Of a stretch of DNA of 64,000 nt, positions 1-8,182 are shown in pieces. Under the pieces are notes generated by a model, which saw nothing but the letters and a program-made list of their open reading frames with translations, was not told the origin of the DNA and did not search any database. The first letter of the stretch is position 1; every line of letters starts with the position of its first letter. This DNA is from an uncultured Saprospiraceae bacterium (GTDB taxonomy: Bacteria; Bacteroidota; Bacteroidia; Chitinophagales; Saprospiraceae), in NCBI GenBank assembly GCA_937926205.1, contig CALEYL010000072.1, positions 310,001-374,000 on the forward strand, read 5' to 3'. Position numbers and translations under genes: made by a program.

Positions 1-1722
1 TATAACCTTGCCTATGAAGGGCTGGTGAAAATGCTGGAGCGCTGGTATGAAAATTCCAGCTCCGAAAAAATAAGGCGCTGGGCGGAAGATTTTATGACCA
101 TTGACACCTGTCAGGAATGCAACGGAGCCCGCCTGAAAAGAGAGTCGCTTTGTTTTCGCATTCAGGATAAGAACATAGCGGAGCTTTCTGAAATGGATCT
201 CGTGGAATTGAATGCCTGGATGGCTAATGTGGAGGAACAACTCAGCGGTCGCCAACAGACAATTGCCAAAGACATTTTGAAAGAAATCCGTTTCCGCCTG
301 GAGTTTTTGCTTCATGTAGGCCTGGATTACCTTACCCTGTTTCGCCCTGCACGGACCCTTTCCGGCGGGGAGGCTCAACGCATACGTTTGGCAACACAGA
401 TCGGTTCACAACTTACCGGCATCACCTATATTCTGGATGAACCGAGTATTGGTTTGCACCAGCGCGACAACCAGCGCCTGATAGAAGCCTTACGCGAATT
501 GACGGAAATTGGCAATACCGTGCTGGTCGTAGAACACGACAAAGACATCATGATGGCTTCGGACTACCTCATTGACCTTGGGCCCGGAGCGGGAAAACAC
601 GGCGGAGAAGTGGTCGGACAGGGGACCCCGCAAGCTTTTATAAAGCGGGATACCATAACAGCCGATTACCTGACCAATCGAAGAAAAATTGAAGTTCCGG
701 CCGTTCGCCGCAAAGGAAATGGGTTGACTTTGGAACTGACCGGCGCGATGGGTAATAATTTGAAGGATGTTGACATCGTCATCCCCCTGGGCACACTTTG
801 CTGTGTGACCGGCGTTTCCGGCAGTGGAAAATCAACGCTGATAAATGAAACGCTGTACCCCATTTTGAGGCAATATTTCTACAAGAGCATCCAAAAGCCG
901 ATGTTGCACAAATCGATCAGGGGCCTCGAACATTTGGACAAAGTCATCGAGATCGATCAATCGCCCATTGGTCGTACGCCGCGCTCCAACCCGGCGACTT
1001 ATACCGGGGTGTTTACGGATATACGCAAAATTTTCACAGAGCTGCCCGAATCCAAAATCAGGGGTTATAGCCCCGGCCGGTTTTCGTTCAATGTAAAAGG
1101 AGGGCGCTGTGAAGTTTGTGAAGGTTCGGGTATGCGCGTCATCGAAATGAATTTTCTTCCGGATGTCTATGTCGATTGTGAAAACTGTCTGGGGCGCCGC
1201 TACAACCGCGAAACGCTGGAAGTCCTGTACAAAGGCAAAAACATCAACGATGTCCTGAATATGACGGTGAGCGAAGGCGTTGAATTTTTTCAGAACATTC
1301 CGCCTATATACAGAAAACTGAGAACGCTTAATGAGGTTGGCCTCGGTTACATTACGCTGGGGCAACAGGCAACCACTTTGTCGGGAGGAGAAGCACAGCG
1401 GGTGAAACTGGCAGAGGAACTCTCTAAAAAAGATACCGGAAAAACACTCTACATTCTGGATGAGCCGACAACCGGGCTCCACTTCGAAGACATTCGCCAC
1501 TTGTTGGAGGTTTTGAATCGACTGGTGGAGAAAGGCAACACTGTGGTGATTATTGAACACAATATGGATGTCATTAAAGTTGCAGACTACATCATCGACA
1601 TGGGACCCGAAGGCGGACACCGGGGCGGAGAAGTTATGTGCACAGGGACACCGGAGGAGGTCAGCAGGCACCAGAAGAGTTTTACCGGCCAGTTTTTGAA
1701 GCAGGAATTATCCCAAAACTGA
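1..1722 (+). CDS. uvrA: UvrA, excinuclease ABC subunit A (5' end outside window)
   Basis: UvrA is the ATP-dependent damage-recognition subunit of UvrABC nucleotide excision repair. The reading frame is open from base 1, so the gene starts before the window; about 573 codons are visible of a family length near 940. Visible in order: a CQEC zinc-finger half near residue 32, the first ABC signature LSGGEAQ at 120-126 with a Walker B (ILDEPSIGLH), a second Walker A GVSGSGKST at 271-279, the insertion zinc module C370xxC373...C393xxC396, and the second signature LSGGEAQ at 460-466 with Walker B ILDEPTTGLH. This duplicated ABC layout with Cys4 modules is specific to UvrA. Stop at 1720-1722. Nothing odd in the visible part. 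Confidence 0.97.
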   Translation, partial: YNLAYEGLVKMLERWYENSSSEKIRRWAEDFMTIDTCQECNGARLKRESLCFRIQDKNIAELSEMDLVELNAWMANVEEQLSGRQQTIAKDILKEIRFRLEFLLHVGLDYLTLFRPARTLSGGEAQRIRLATQIGSQLTGITYILDEPSIGLHQRDNQRLIEALRELTEIGNTVLVVEHDKDIMMASDYLIDLGPGAGKHGGEVVGQGTPQAFIKRDTITADYLTNRRKIEVPAVRRKGNGLTLELTGAMGNNLKDVDIVIPLGTLCCVTGVSGSGKSTLINETLYPILRQYFYKSIQKPMLHKSIRGLEHLDKVIEIDQSPIGRTPRSNPATYTGVFTDIRKIFTELPESKIRGYSPGRFSFNVKGGRCEVCEGSGMRVIEMNFLPDVYVDCENCLGRRYNRETLEVLYKGKNINDVLNMTVSEGVEFFQNIPPIYRKLRTLNEVGLGYITLGQQATTLSGGEAQRVKLAEELSKKDTGKTLYILDEPTTGLHFEDIRHLLEVLNRLVEKGNTVVIIEHNMDVIKVADYIIDMGPEGGHRGGEVMCTGTPEEVSRHQKSFTGQFLKQELSQN

Positions 1723-1880
1723 GCGATGGCGCTTATCCGGAACAATGAGCGGACAATTTTCTGTGCTTACGCAAAAATAAGCGGGCAAAACCTGTCTGCT
1801 TAAACCTTTTGTATGCTGTACTGTTCCACTTGATTGAGTAAAGTCTGTAAAAGGCTTTTTTGAAGAAAACCTTTACTGTT

Positions 1881-2810
1881 GTGGCAATTTATTCTATCAG
1901 CGATCTTGAAAAGCTTTCCGGCATTAAGGCCCATACCATCAGGATATGGGAACAACGCTACAACATCATTACGCCTCAGCGTACGGATACCAACATCCGT
2001 TATTATGCCGATGAGGACATGAAACGCTTGCTGAATGTAGCCCTGCTGAATAAAAATGGCATCAAGATTTCGAGAATTGCCAACATGAGTCAAAACGAAA
2101 TTGCGGAAAAAGTAGCGGCTATTTCGGAGTTGAATTTTGAGTACGATACCCAACTGGATGCGTTGACCATTTCCATGATCGAAATGGATGAGTATAAATT
2201 CGATCGCATTGTCTCCACCAATACCCAGCAAATCGGATTTGAACGAACCATGCTGGAAGTCATTTATCCCTTTCTGGAAAAGCTCAGCGTATTGTGGCTT
2301 ACCGGTTCCATCAACCCGGCTCAGGAAAATTTCATCAGCTATCTGATCCGGCAGAAAATTATCGCTGCCATCGATCGGGAGCCGCTGACAGAACATAAAG
2401 ATGCCAAAAAATTCATCATTTACCTGCCCGAAGGCGAGCGACAGGAGTTGAGCCTTTTGTTCATGCATTATTTGCTCAAATCCCGCAAAAACCGGGTGAT
2501 CTATCTCGGACAGGACATTGCCCCTTCAGATTTACGGGACGCCTGTAAAATTCACCGGCCCGACTTCATTTTCACCATGATCACAGAAACTTTTGCCAAA
2601 GAACCTGTGCAAAAGTATATTGACAGAATGGCGGCTTCTTTTCCTGATGCGCAGATTTTGTTGTCCGGTTATCAGGTGGTGGTGCAGCAGGTCACTCCGC
2701 CGGAGAATGTCAGGATACTTAAGAGCCTTCCCCAGATGCTCGAATTTTTGTCGTGGAACAGTGAGATGGGCAGCCTGGTGCAACTTTCTGACGCCAGAAA
2801 CAGCCATTAA
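1881..2810 (+). CDS. MerR-type regulator with cobalamin-binding-like domain (CarH/LitR-like), B12 ligands apparently lost
   Basis: N-terminal MerR winged helix (AIYSISDLEKLSGIKAHTIR, then IWEQRY) followed by a B12-binding-like fold. The family (CarA/CarH/LitR) represses promoters, in CarH under adenosylcobalamin and light control. I chose the GTG at 1881 because residue 1 then directly precedes AIYSI, as in relatives; an in-frame TTG at 1860 would add seven residues. In the cap helix the CarH pattern W-x9-E-H reads W139...E149-N150, and the ligand-histidine motif ExHELG reads E186-R-Q188-E-L-S191. Both histidines are therefore replaced, which suggests cobalamin-independent function (inference). 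The last 4 bp overlap the end of convergent aroQ. Confidence 0.85.
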   Translation: MAIYSISDLEKLSGIKAHTIRIWEQRYNIITPQRTDTNIRYYADEDMKRLLNVALLNKNGIKISRIANMSQNEIAEKVAAISELNFEYDTQLDALTISMIEMDEYKFDRIVSTNTQQIGFERTMLEVIYPFLEKLSVLWLTGSINPAQENFISYLIRQKIIAAIDREPLTEHKDAKKFIIYLPEGERQELSLLFMHYLLKSRKNRVIYLGQDIAPSDLRDACKIHRPDFIFTMITETFAKEPVQKYIDRMAASFPDAQILLSGYQVVVQQVTPPENVRILKSLPQMLEFLSWNSEMGSLVQLSDARNSH

Positions 2811-3220
2811 ATAAAGTAGCGGATGGCCAGCTCGTAACCTTTAAGCCCCAGGCCGACAATACAACCCTCACAATTTGGAGAAAGCCAGGAATGGTGCCGG
2901 AATGTTTCCCTCGCAAAGACATTGGAGATGTGTACTTCAACAACCGGAGTACGAATTGCAGCTATCGCATCTGCTATGGCAAGTGAAGTGTGGGTCAGGG
3001 CGCCGGCATTCAGGATGATACCATCATAAGTAAAGCCGGTTTCCTGAATTTTATCAATCAGCACACCTTCATGGTTGCTTTGGAAATAATGAAGGGTAAG
3101 GGTTGGAAACTCTTGTTGCAAGTAGGCGAAAAATTCTTCAAAAGTCTCGTGCCCGTAAATCTCAGGCTCCCGAACACCCAGTAAATTTAGGTTCGGTCCA
3201 TTGATGATGATGATTTTCAT
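2807..3220 (-). CDS. aroQ: Type II 3-dehydroquinate dehydratase
   Basis: Converts 3-dehydroquinate to 3-dehydroshikimate, the third step of the shikimate pathway. The 137-residue protein has the type II N-terminus IIINGPNLNLLGVREPEIYG, with the active-site Arg17 and Tyr22 in the usual places, then ILNAGALTHTS and the catalytic-His motif VEVHISN near residue 96. Size matches the small dodecameric type II enzyme and excludes type I (about 250 aa). It lies 28 bp downstream of nadC on the same strand, so nadC-aroQ probably form an operon. Its 3' end overlaps the convergent MerR-type gene by 4 bp. Confidence 0.96.
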   Translation of the reverse strand: MKIIIINGPNLNLLGVREPEIYGHETFEEFFAYLQQEFPTLTLHYFQSNHEGVLIDKIQETGFTYDGIILNAGALTHTSLAIADAIAAIRTPVVEVHISNVFARETFRHHSWLSPNCEGCIVGLGLKGYELAIRYFI

Positions 3221-3248
3221 GCCAAAAAGTTGTGGTAACCTAGTCTGC

Positions 3249-4106
3249 TTACTTTACAATTTTTAAGCTCATATCCAGACTGGTAGCGGAATGGGTCAAT
3301 GCCCCCACGGAGATATAATCCACGCCGGTTTGTGCTACCAGTCGCACATTGTGTATGTTGATGCCGCCCGAAGCTTCTGTCTCGTATCGCTTGTCTACAA
3401 TGGCAACGCCTTCCTTAAGGAGCATCCATTCAAAATTGTCAAAAAGAATTCGGGTAACATTGCCCGCTTCCAGCACTTCGTATATTTCAACGAGATTGCG
3501 CACTTCAACCGTTACATTCAAATTCAGGCCATTGGCTTTCTGGTAGGCTGCCACCTGAGCTATTGCCGGGCCGATGCCGCCACAGGCATCAATGTGGTTG
3601 TCTTTTATCATGATCCAGTCGTAGAGGCCATTCCGGTAGTTGTGGCAACCGCCCAGTTCAACTGCCCATTTTTCCAGAAAACGGATCAGCGGCGTTGTTT
3701 TCCGGGTATCTAAAATTTTTACCGGCAAATCTTCTACTTCGAAGGCAAAACTGTTGCTCAGGGTTGCAATGCCGCTCATGCGCTGCATGGTGTTCAGCAC
3801 GAGGCGTTCGGCCATTAACAGTGCCCGCGTATTGCAATTAAAAACCTCAAAAACAACATCGCCATCGTGAACGGGGTTGCCGTCCCTGATATGTGTTTTT
3901 AAAGTCGCTTCAGGCGCTACTTTTTTGAAAATAAATTCAGCTACTTCCACACCTGCGATGATGCCAACGTCTTTTATCAACAGGCGGGCATTGCTGACCG
4001 CGTCAGGCCGTATACAGGCCATCGTGGTGTAATCGCCGCTTCCTACATCTTCTGCCAGTGCGCGGGTTACGAAATCATCCAATTGTGCCGCATCGGGTTT
4101 ATACAT
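3249..4106 (-). CDS. nadC: Nicotinate-nucleotide pyrophosphorylase (carboxylating), QPRTase
   Basis: Forms nicotinate mononucleotide from quinolinate and PRPP in de novo NAD synthesis. Family hallmarks: ALAEDVGSGDYTT near the N-terminus, RLVLNTMQRMSGIAT, KILDTRKTTPLIR for PRPP/quinolinate binding, GGCHNYRNGLYD, MIKDNHI, and the C-terminal ASGGINIHNV and DYISVGALTHS. I use the ATG at 4106 (MYKPDAAQ, 285 aa), the usual family length; an upstream in-frame start at 4163 would add 19 residues unlike the family. First gene of a likely nadC-aroQ operon, divergent from the YbjQ-like gene at 4258. Confidence 0.96.
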   Translation of the reverse strand: MYKPDAAQLDDFVTRALAEDVGSGDYTTMACIRPDAVSNARLLIKDVGIIAGVEVAEFIFKKVAPEATLKTHIRDGNPVHDGDVVFEVFNCNTRALLMAERLVLNTMQRMSGIATLSNSFAFEVEDLPVKILDTRKTTPLIRFLEKWAVELGGCHNYRNGLYDWIMIKDNHIDACGGIGPAIAQVAAYQKANGLNLNVTVEVRNLVEIYEVLEAGNVTRILFDNFEWMLLKEGVAIVDKRYETEASGGINIHNVRLVAQTGVDYISVGALTHSATSLDMSLKIVK

Positions 4107-4257
4107 CTCTTGTTGGGTTTGATTGTTGCAAAAGTAACAAAATCCGGTCAAGCGGAGAGGCATCTTTTTGGGTTAGGGTCTTTGCTTTCGCAACTGTTTC
4201 TTATATTTAGCCTTGATTGGCTGCATAATCCGACAATGAGTAAACAAAGCAGGCTTT

Positions 4258-4572
4258 ATGATTCTTACGACAACAGAAACCGTTCCCGGAAGGGAAATTG
4301 AAGAAGTCATCGACATCGTTCGGGGAGGTACCGTACAGGCCCGCCATGCCGGGCGCGACATCATGGCCATGTTAAAAAGCGTGGTAGGCGGGGAAATCAG
4401 TGAATACACCCGGCTGATGTCGGAAGCACGTGAGCGGGCCATTGCCCGGATGGTGGCTGATGCCGAACGCATTGGCGCCGACGCAGTGGTTAATGTGCGG
4501 TTTACCACTTCGGCCATCATGCAGGGGATGTCAGAAATTCTGGCCTATGGCACGGCGGTTACGCTAAAATAA
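4258..4572 (+). CDS. YbjQ/UPF0145 family protein
   Basis: A 104-residue protein of the YbjQ (UPF0145) heavy-metal-binding-domain family. It shows the usual pattern: TTTETVPGREI at the N-terminus, central GGEISEYTRLMSEARERA, then IGADAVVNVRF and AYGTAV near the C-terminus. The family forms small pentameric rings; its cellular role is unsettled, so none is assigned. It starts 151 bp from nadC on the opposite strand and is followed by a palindromic repeat. It appears to be a single-gene unit. Confidence 0.9.
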   Translation: MILTTTETVPGREIEEVIDIVRGGTVQARHAGRDIMAMLKSVVGGEISEYTRLMSEARERAIARMVADAERIGADAVVNVRFTTSAIMQGMSEILAYGTAVTLK

Positions 4573-4590
4573 GCCGGATGAAAGCATGGG

Positions 4591-4620
4591 GCACTTGTTC
4601 AGGAATTCCCGGACAAGTAC
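4591..4620. repeat. Imperfect 30-bp palindrome of the TTGTTCGGGAATT family
   Basis: The segment reads as an inverted repeat of about 15 bp per arm with three mismatched pairs, centred on GGAATTCC. Its arm resembles the terminal inverted repeats of the elements at 21982-22037 and 36579-36762 (core TTGTTCGGGAATT). It lies just after the YbjQ-like gene. It lacks a T-run, so it would be a weak terminator at best. Confidence 0.5.
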
Positions 4621-4712
4621 TTAATTTTACGTTCTCAGAACTAATTGGCAGTTCGGGGGGTTATTCCGCATCGCAGACCCTTGGTGTCTGGATTTTGAAA
4701 TTGTAGCAAGCG

Positions 4713-5183
4713 ATGGCAGAGAAGAAAGCAAAAAAGATAGAAATTGTCAACCGGAGTGCCCGGCATGAATACGAATTTTTGGATACGTATGAAGCCGGCA
4801 TTATGCTGGTTGGGACGGAGATCAAATCAATCCGCAAGGGCAGCGCAAACCTCAAAGACGCCTTTTGTCTTTTCGACAAAGGAGAATTGTTTGTAAGGAG
4901 CATGTTCATCTCCGAATATGAGTTCGGCGGCAGTTATTTCAACCACGAGTCAAGGCGGGTGCGTAAACTCCTCCTGCGCCGGGGCGAGCTTCGAAAGTTG
5001 GAACGCAAAGTAAAAGAGAAAGGGCTCACCATTGTGCCGTACCGGCTTTACCTGAATGAACGTGGCTTTGCGAAATTAGAAATTGCGCTCGCCCAGGGCA
5101 AACGCAACTACGACAAACGCGATGCGATCAAAGAACGGGATAACAAGCGCGATATGGACCGGTTGAAAAAGATTAAGTTGTAA
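4713..5183 (+). CDS. smpB: SsrA-binding protein SmpB
   Basis: SmpB binds tmRNA and brings it to stalled ribosomes for trans-translation. The 156-residue protein has the oligonucleotide-binding barrel motifs: NRSARHEYEFLDTYEAGI, GTEIKSIRKG, NLKDAF, then EYEFGGSYFNHE, LLLRRGELRKL, LTIVPYRLYLNERGFAKLEI, and a basic tail ending LKKIKL that normally folds into the mRNA channel. Length and start (ATG 4713) match the family. The tmRNA gene itself was not seen here. The next gene follows closely. Confidence 0.97.
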   Translation: MAEKKAKKIEIVNRSARHEYEFLDTYEAGIMLVGTEIKSIRKGSANLKDAFCLFDKGELFVRSMFISEYEFGGSYFNHESRRVRKLLLRRGELRKLERKVKEKGLTIVPYRLYLNERGFAKLEIALAQGKRNYDKRDAIKERDNKRDMDRLKKIKL

Positions 5184-5218
5184 TCCGTATTTTGCACCCG
5201 AATTCAAATCGCAGATAC

Positions 5219-6124
5219 ATGAAACCTACTCTACTTATCCTCGCCGCAGGCATTGGCAGCCGCTACGGAGGCCTTAAGCAAGTTGACGGCGTTGGCCCAA
5301 ACGGAGAAGCCATTATTGAATACTCCATCTACGATGCCATCCGCGCCGGTTTTGGCAAAGTGGTTTTTGTCATCCGCAAAGACATTGAAGAAGCGTTTAA
5401 AGAAAAATTCGGCGGCAAATTTGACGATCTTATTGCAACAGAATACGTTTTTCAGGAGCTCAATAGTCCCATCGAAGGCATATCCGAATGGCCGTCAAGG
5501 GAAAAACCCTGGGGTACCGGCCATGCCGTTTTGGTGGCTGAAAATGCCATTCATGAGCCGTTCGCAGTGATCAATGCCGACGACTATTACGGGGTAGACG
5601 CTTTTCGCGAAATAGCCGGTTTTTTGCAAAATGACTGTACGCCCGATCACTATGGCATGATAGGCTACGTTCTCAGCAATACGCTCTCCGATCACGGAAC
5701 CGTATCCCGGGGCGTTTGCTCGATGGACGAGAATCATTACCTGACCGACATCAACGAGCGCACCAAAGTTGAACGCACCAATAGCGGCATCTTTTATGAA
5801 GATGCTGACGGGCGCCACCTGCTGGGGCCGGAAACCCTGGTTTCTATGAATTTTTGGGGCTTCCATCCTTCTGTTTTTAAGACCACCCGCCAGCTTTTTG
5901 TGCAATTTGTAAAAGAAAACGCCGAAAAGCCCAAAGCTGAATTTTTTATCCCTCTTATTGTCAGCCACCAGATTAAAACAGGGGAAATGAAACTGAAAGT
6001 CATTCCCTGCAACGACCAGTGGTATGGCGTTACCTATCAGGAAGACAAAGCGCCGGTAAAAGCGGCTTTCCGTAAATTTATTGAGCAGGGTATCTATCCG
6101 GAATCTTTGTGGAGTAGATCATAA
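5219..6124 (+). CDS. Sugar-phosphate nucleotidyltransferase-like protein
   Basis: NTP_transferase fold. The N-terminus LILAAGIGSRYGGLKQVDGV is the nucleotide-binding loop. KPWGTGHAV and FAVINADDYYG (near residue 119) carry the glycine-rich and metal-binding Asp positions. The family transfers a nucleotidyl group to a sugar phosphate; substrate is not evident. I start at ATG 5219 (MKPTLLILAAG), since an earlier in-frame start at 5192 puts extra residues before a typical beginning. Related proteins often sit near sugar kinases, but none is adjacent. moaE follows 11 bp downstream, so cotranscription is possible. Confidence 0.88.
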   Translation: MKPTLLILAAGIGSRYGGLKQVDGVGPNGEAIIEYSIYDAIRAGFGKVVFVIRKDIEEAFKEKFGGKFDDLIATEYVFQELNSPIEGISEWPSREKPWGTGHAVLVAENAIHEPFAVINADDYYGVDAFREIAGFLQNDCTPDHYGMIGYVLSNTLSDHGTVSRGVCSMDENHYLTDINERTKVERTNSGIFYEDADGRHLLGPETLVSMNFWGFHPSVFKTTRQLFVQFVKENAEKPKAEFFIPLIVSHQIKTGEMKLKVIPCNDQWYGVTYQEDKAPVKAAFRKFIEQGIYPESLWSRS

Positions 6125-6135
6125 GGGCAATAACC

Positions 6136-6558
6136 ATGGACGAAATCAACATTTTGCTGACCGAAACACCGCTTTCTGTCCATGCTTGTGAGACTTTCGT
6201 CAGCAGCCCGGATGCAGGGGGGACAGTCGTTTTCATTGGCACAGTCCGCAACAAAACGCAGTCCAAAGCGGTTGTACGTCTGGAGTTTGAAGCCTATGCC
6301 CCTATGGCCATTACGGAGATGCAAAAAATTGCAGAAACTGCCCGCACCCGTTTTTCCGTCTTAAAAATTGCGATCCATCATCGAACTGGGGTGCTGGAAA
6401 TTGGAGACATTCCTGTTGTCATTGCAGTGAGCGCCGCACACCGGGGGGCTGCTTTCGAAGCCTGTCAATTTTGTATTGATACCCTGAAAAAAACGGTGCC
6501 GATCTGGAAAAAAGAAGTTTTTGAAGACGGAGAAACCTGGGTCGCCGCACATCCCTGA
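6136..6558 (+). CDS. moaE: Molybdopterin synthase catalytic subunit MoaE
   Basis: MoaE with thiocarboxylated MoaD converts cyclic pyranopterin monophosphate to molybdopterin. The 140-residue protein has the family motifs GGTVVFIGTVRN and LEFEAYAPMA, H102-R103 in SAAHRGAAFEAC, and the C-terminal KKTVPIWKKE in which Lys119 and Lys126 fall at the positions of the known active-site lysines. No moaD is adjacent. It begins the run moaE-xdhC-sufU on the plus strand, next to moaA and moeA on the other strand. Confidence 0.95.
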   Translation: MDEINILLTETPLSVHACETFVSSPDAGGTVVFIGTVRNKTQSKAVVRLEFEAYAPMAITEMQKIAETARTRFSVLKIAIHHRTGVLEIGDIPVVIAVSAAHRGAAFEACQFCIDTLKKTVPIWKKEVFEDGETWVAAHP

Positions 6559-6597
6559 TATCAAATATCATTCACATCAATTGCAAACTTTGCTGGC

Positions 6598-7620
6598 ATG
6601 CGTGAATATCTGCAAGAAATAGATCGTTGGCTGGAAGAAGGGAAACCCTTCAGCGCTGTGACCGTCATCAACACCTGGGGCAGCGCCCCCCGGCCGGTTG
6701 GAACCACTATGTTTGTGGGACCCGCCATGGAAATGCTCGGCTCAGTTTCCGGGGGCTGCGTCGAAGGGACACTGCTCCGTGAATCGGAAGCAACAACGGC
6801 TGGTGAATCCGGAAGACAACTCAAGTTTGGCGTCAGTGACGATGACGCTTGGTCGGTGGGCCTTACCTGTGGCGGCACCATAGAGGTGTTTTTAGAGCAA
6901 TTTCCAGGGTGTGCGGATGCCGGGTTTTGGCAAACGCTCCGCCGTTGTCTGGCAGAAAACAAAAGCTGTGTTTGGGCTACGCGTATTGATGGCGGAGCAC
7001 ATGCTTATGCCCTGCTGCAACCCGAAGATGCCGATGCCCCGTCAACCATGTCTCCGGAATTGAAAGAACATGCGTTACGCGCCTGGCGGGAACGCAAAAG
7101 TCAGATCGTTACGGAAGGTGATGCCAGCTGGTTTCTGAGGGTTTTTGCACGCAAGCTGCAACTCTTTGTTATCGGAGCGGCGCATGCCTCTGCGGAATTG
7201 GTTCATTTGGCGCATTATTTTGGTTTTGAGACGATTGTCATTGATCCTCGGGCTGTTTTTGCCCAAAACACACATTTTACAACTGCTCCGGACCACATCT
7301 TTAAAGACTATCCAGCGGAAGTACTGCCCGATTACCCGCTCGATGAATATACTTTTGCCGTTGTGATGGCGCACGACCCGAAAATTGACGACCAGGCGCT
7401 GCACCTGTTGCTGCGATCGCGCGTGGCGTATATTGGAGCCTTGTCGAGCAAAGCGTCCAACGAAAAGCGTCGCCAACGCATTCTGAGCGCCGGTTTTTCG
7501 GAAGAGGATTTTAAGCGCATACACGCTCCGGTCGGCTTACCGATCAAATCGCGGTCAGCCCAGGAAATTGCACTCAGCATCATGGCGCAGATCGTTGCCG
7601 TAAAAAACCAGCATCTTTAG
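6598..7620 (+). CDS. XdhC/CoxI family molybdenum cofactor maturation protein
   Basis: XdhC-type proteins bind molybdenum cofactor, promote its sulfuration and insert it into xanthine dehydrogenase-family enzymes. The N-terminal XdhC_CoxI domain shows TVINTWGSAPRPVGT, GSVSGGCVEG near residue 50 and GLTCGGTIEVFLE. The C-terminal half is a Rossmann-like domain with LFVIGAAHASAEL and later VVMAHDPKIDDQAL, YIGALSSK and IHAPVGLPI. 340 aa, full length. No molybdopterin hydroxylase is in the window. sufU starts one base after the stop codon. Confidence 0.9.
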   Translation: MREYLQEIDRWLEEGKPFSAVTVINTWGSAPRPVGTTMFVGPAMEMLGSVSGGCVEGTLLRESEATTAGESGRQLKFGVSDDDAWSVGLTCGGTIEVFLEQFPGCADAGFWQTLRRCLAENKSCVWATRIDGGAHAYALLQPEDADAPSTMSPELKEHALRAWRERKSQIVTEGDASWFLRVFARKLQLFVIGAAHASAELVHLAHYFGFETIVIDPRAVFAQNTHFTTAPDHIFKDYPAEVLPDYPLDEYTFAVVMAHDPKIDDQALHLLLRSRVAYIGALSSKASNEKRRQRILSAGFSEEDFKRIHAPVGLPIKSRSAQEIALSIMAQIVAVKNQHL

Positions 7621-7621
7621 T

Positions 7622-8068
7622 ATGGAGGAAAACCTTGCCAAACTCTATGAGGGGGTCATTGCCGAACACAACAAAGCGCCGCAATTTTTTGAAAGCCGAC
7701 CTGATGCCAGTGTTGTCGTAGAGGCTTATAACCCGCTTTGTGGCGATAAATTCAAGCTTTTTCTGGATTTTGAGCATGGCGTGCTTGCAAAAGCTACTTT
7801 TTCCGGCTATGGCTGTGCGGTGTCGAAAGCTTCTTCTTCGGTTCTGGTGAAGAAAATTCAGGGGCAATCGCTGGAGGTAGTTTCCGGAATATTGGAGCAG
7901 TTTCTCAGCGCTGTCTCTGCAGGCCCGGATCCGGATAATGAGGCTGTGGCCAATGATCCTGAAACCATTGCTTTTACGGTTGCCAAAAATTTTCCGGGGC
8001 GGGACAAATGTGCCACTTTATCTTGGAAAGCTTTGAGTGATTTTATCCGGACACATACCCCAGGGTGA
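7622..8068 (+). CDS. sufU: SufU-type iron-sulfur scaffold / sulfurtransferase
   Basis: IscU-like fold. The three cysteines and Asp of the family are present: Cys40 and Asp42 in YNPLCGDK, Cys65 in GYGCAVSKASSS, and Cys130 in KCATLSW. The insertion before the last Cys is typical of SufU, which takes sulfur from SufS, rather than of IscU. The likely SufS partner is at 10507, separated by the convergent moaA-moeA pair. Translation starts one base after the xdhC stop, so coupling with xdhC is likely. Sulfur for Fe-S clusters and for cofactor sulfuration may share this route (inference). 148 aa, complete. Confidence 0.9.
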   Translation: MEENLAKLYEGVIAEHNKAPQFFESRPDASVVVEAYNPLCGDKFKLFLDFEHGVLAKATFSGYGCAVSKASSSVLVKKIQGQSLEVVSGILEQFLSAVSAGPDPDNEAVANDPETIAFTVAKNFPGRDKCATLSWKALSDFIRTHTPG

Positions 8069-8181
8069 TACCTCTTTAAGAGGTGTTACCTTTTCGCGAA
8101 ACGCACTGATGAAGTCAATGCGGTCAACAGCCGGTCTTCGAGAAAGGTGTCACCTTAGACTATGAAAGGTGTCATCTTAGA
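8063..8181. repeat. Four-unit array of GGTGTNACC palindromic motifs
   Basis: Four related half-palindromic units lie between the convergent ends of sufU and moaA: GGGTGATACC at 8063, AGGTGTTACC at 8081, and two longer copies AAAGGTGTCACCTTAGA (8143-8159) and AAAGGTGTCATCTTAGA (8165-8181). The last two differ at one base. The first overlaps the sufU stop codon and the last touches the moaA stop. They could be protein-binding sites or hairpins acting as transcript ends; the sequence does not decide. Confidence 0.5.
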
Positions 8182-8182
8182 A

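Noticed and set aside
832..1671. 279-residue open frame on the minus strand
   Set aside because: It lies wholly antisense to the conserved uvrA frame and has no recognisable domain; a shadow of uvrA codon use.
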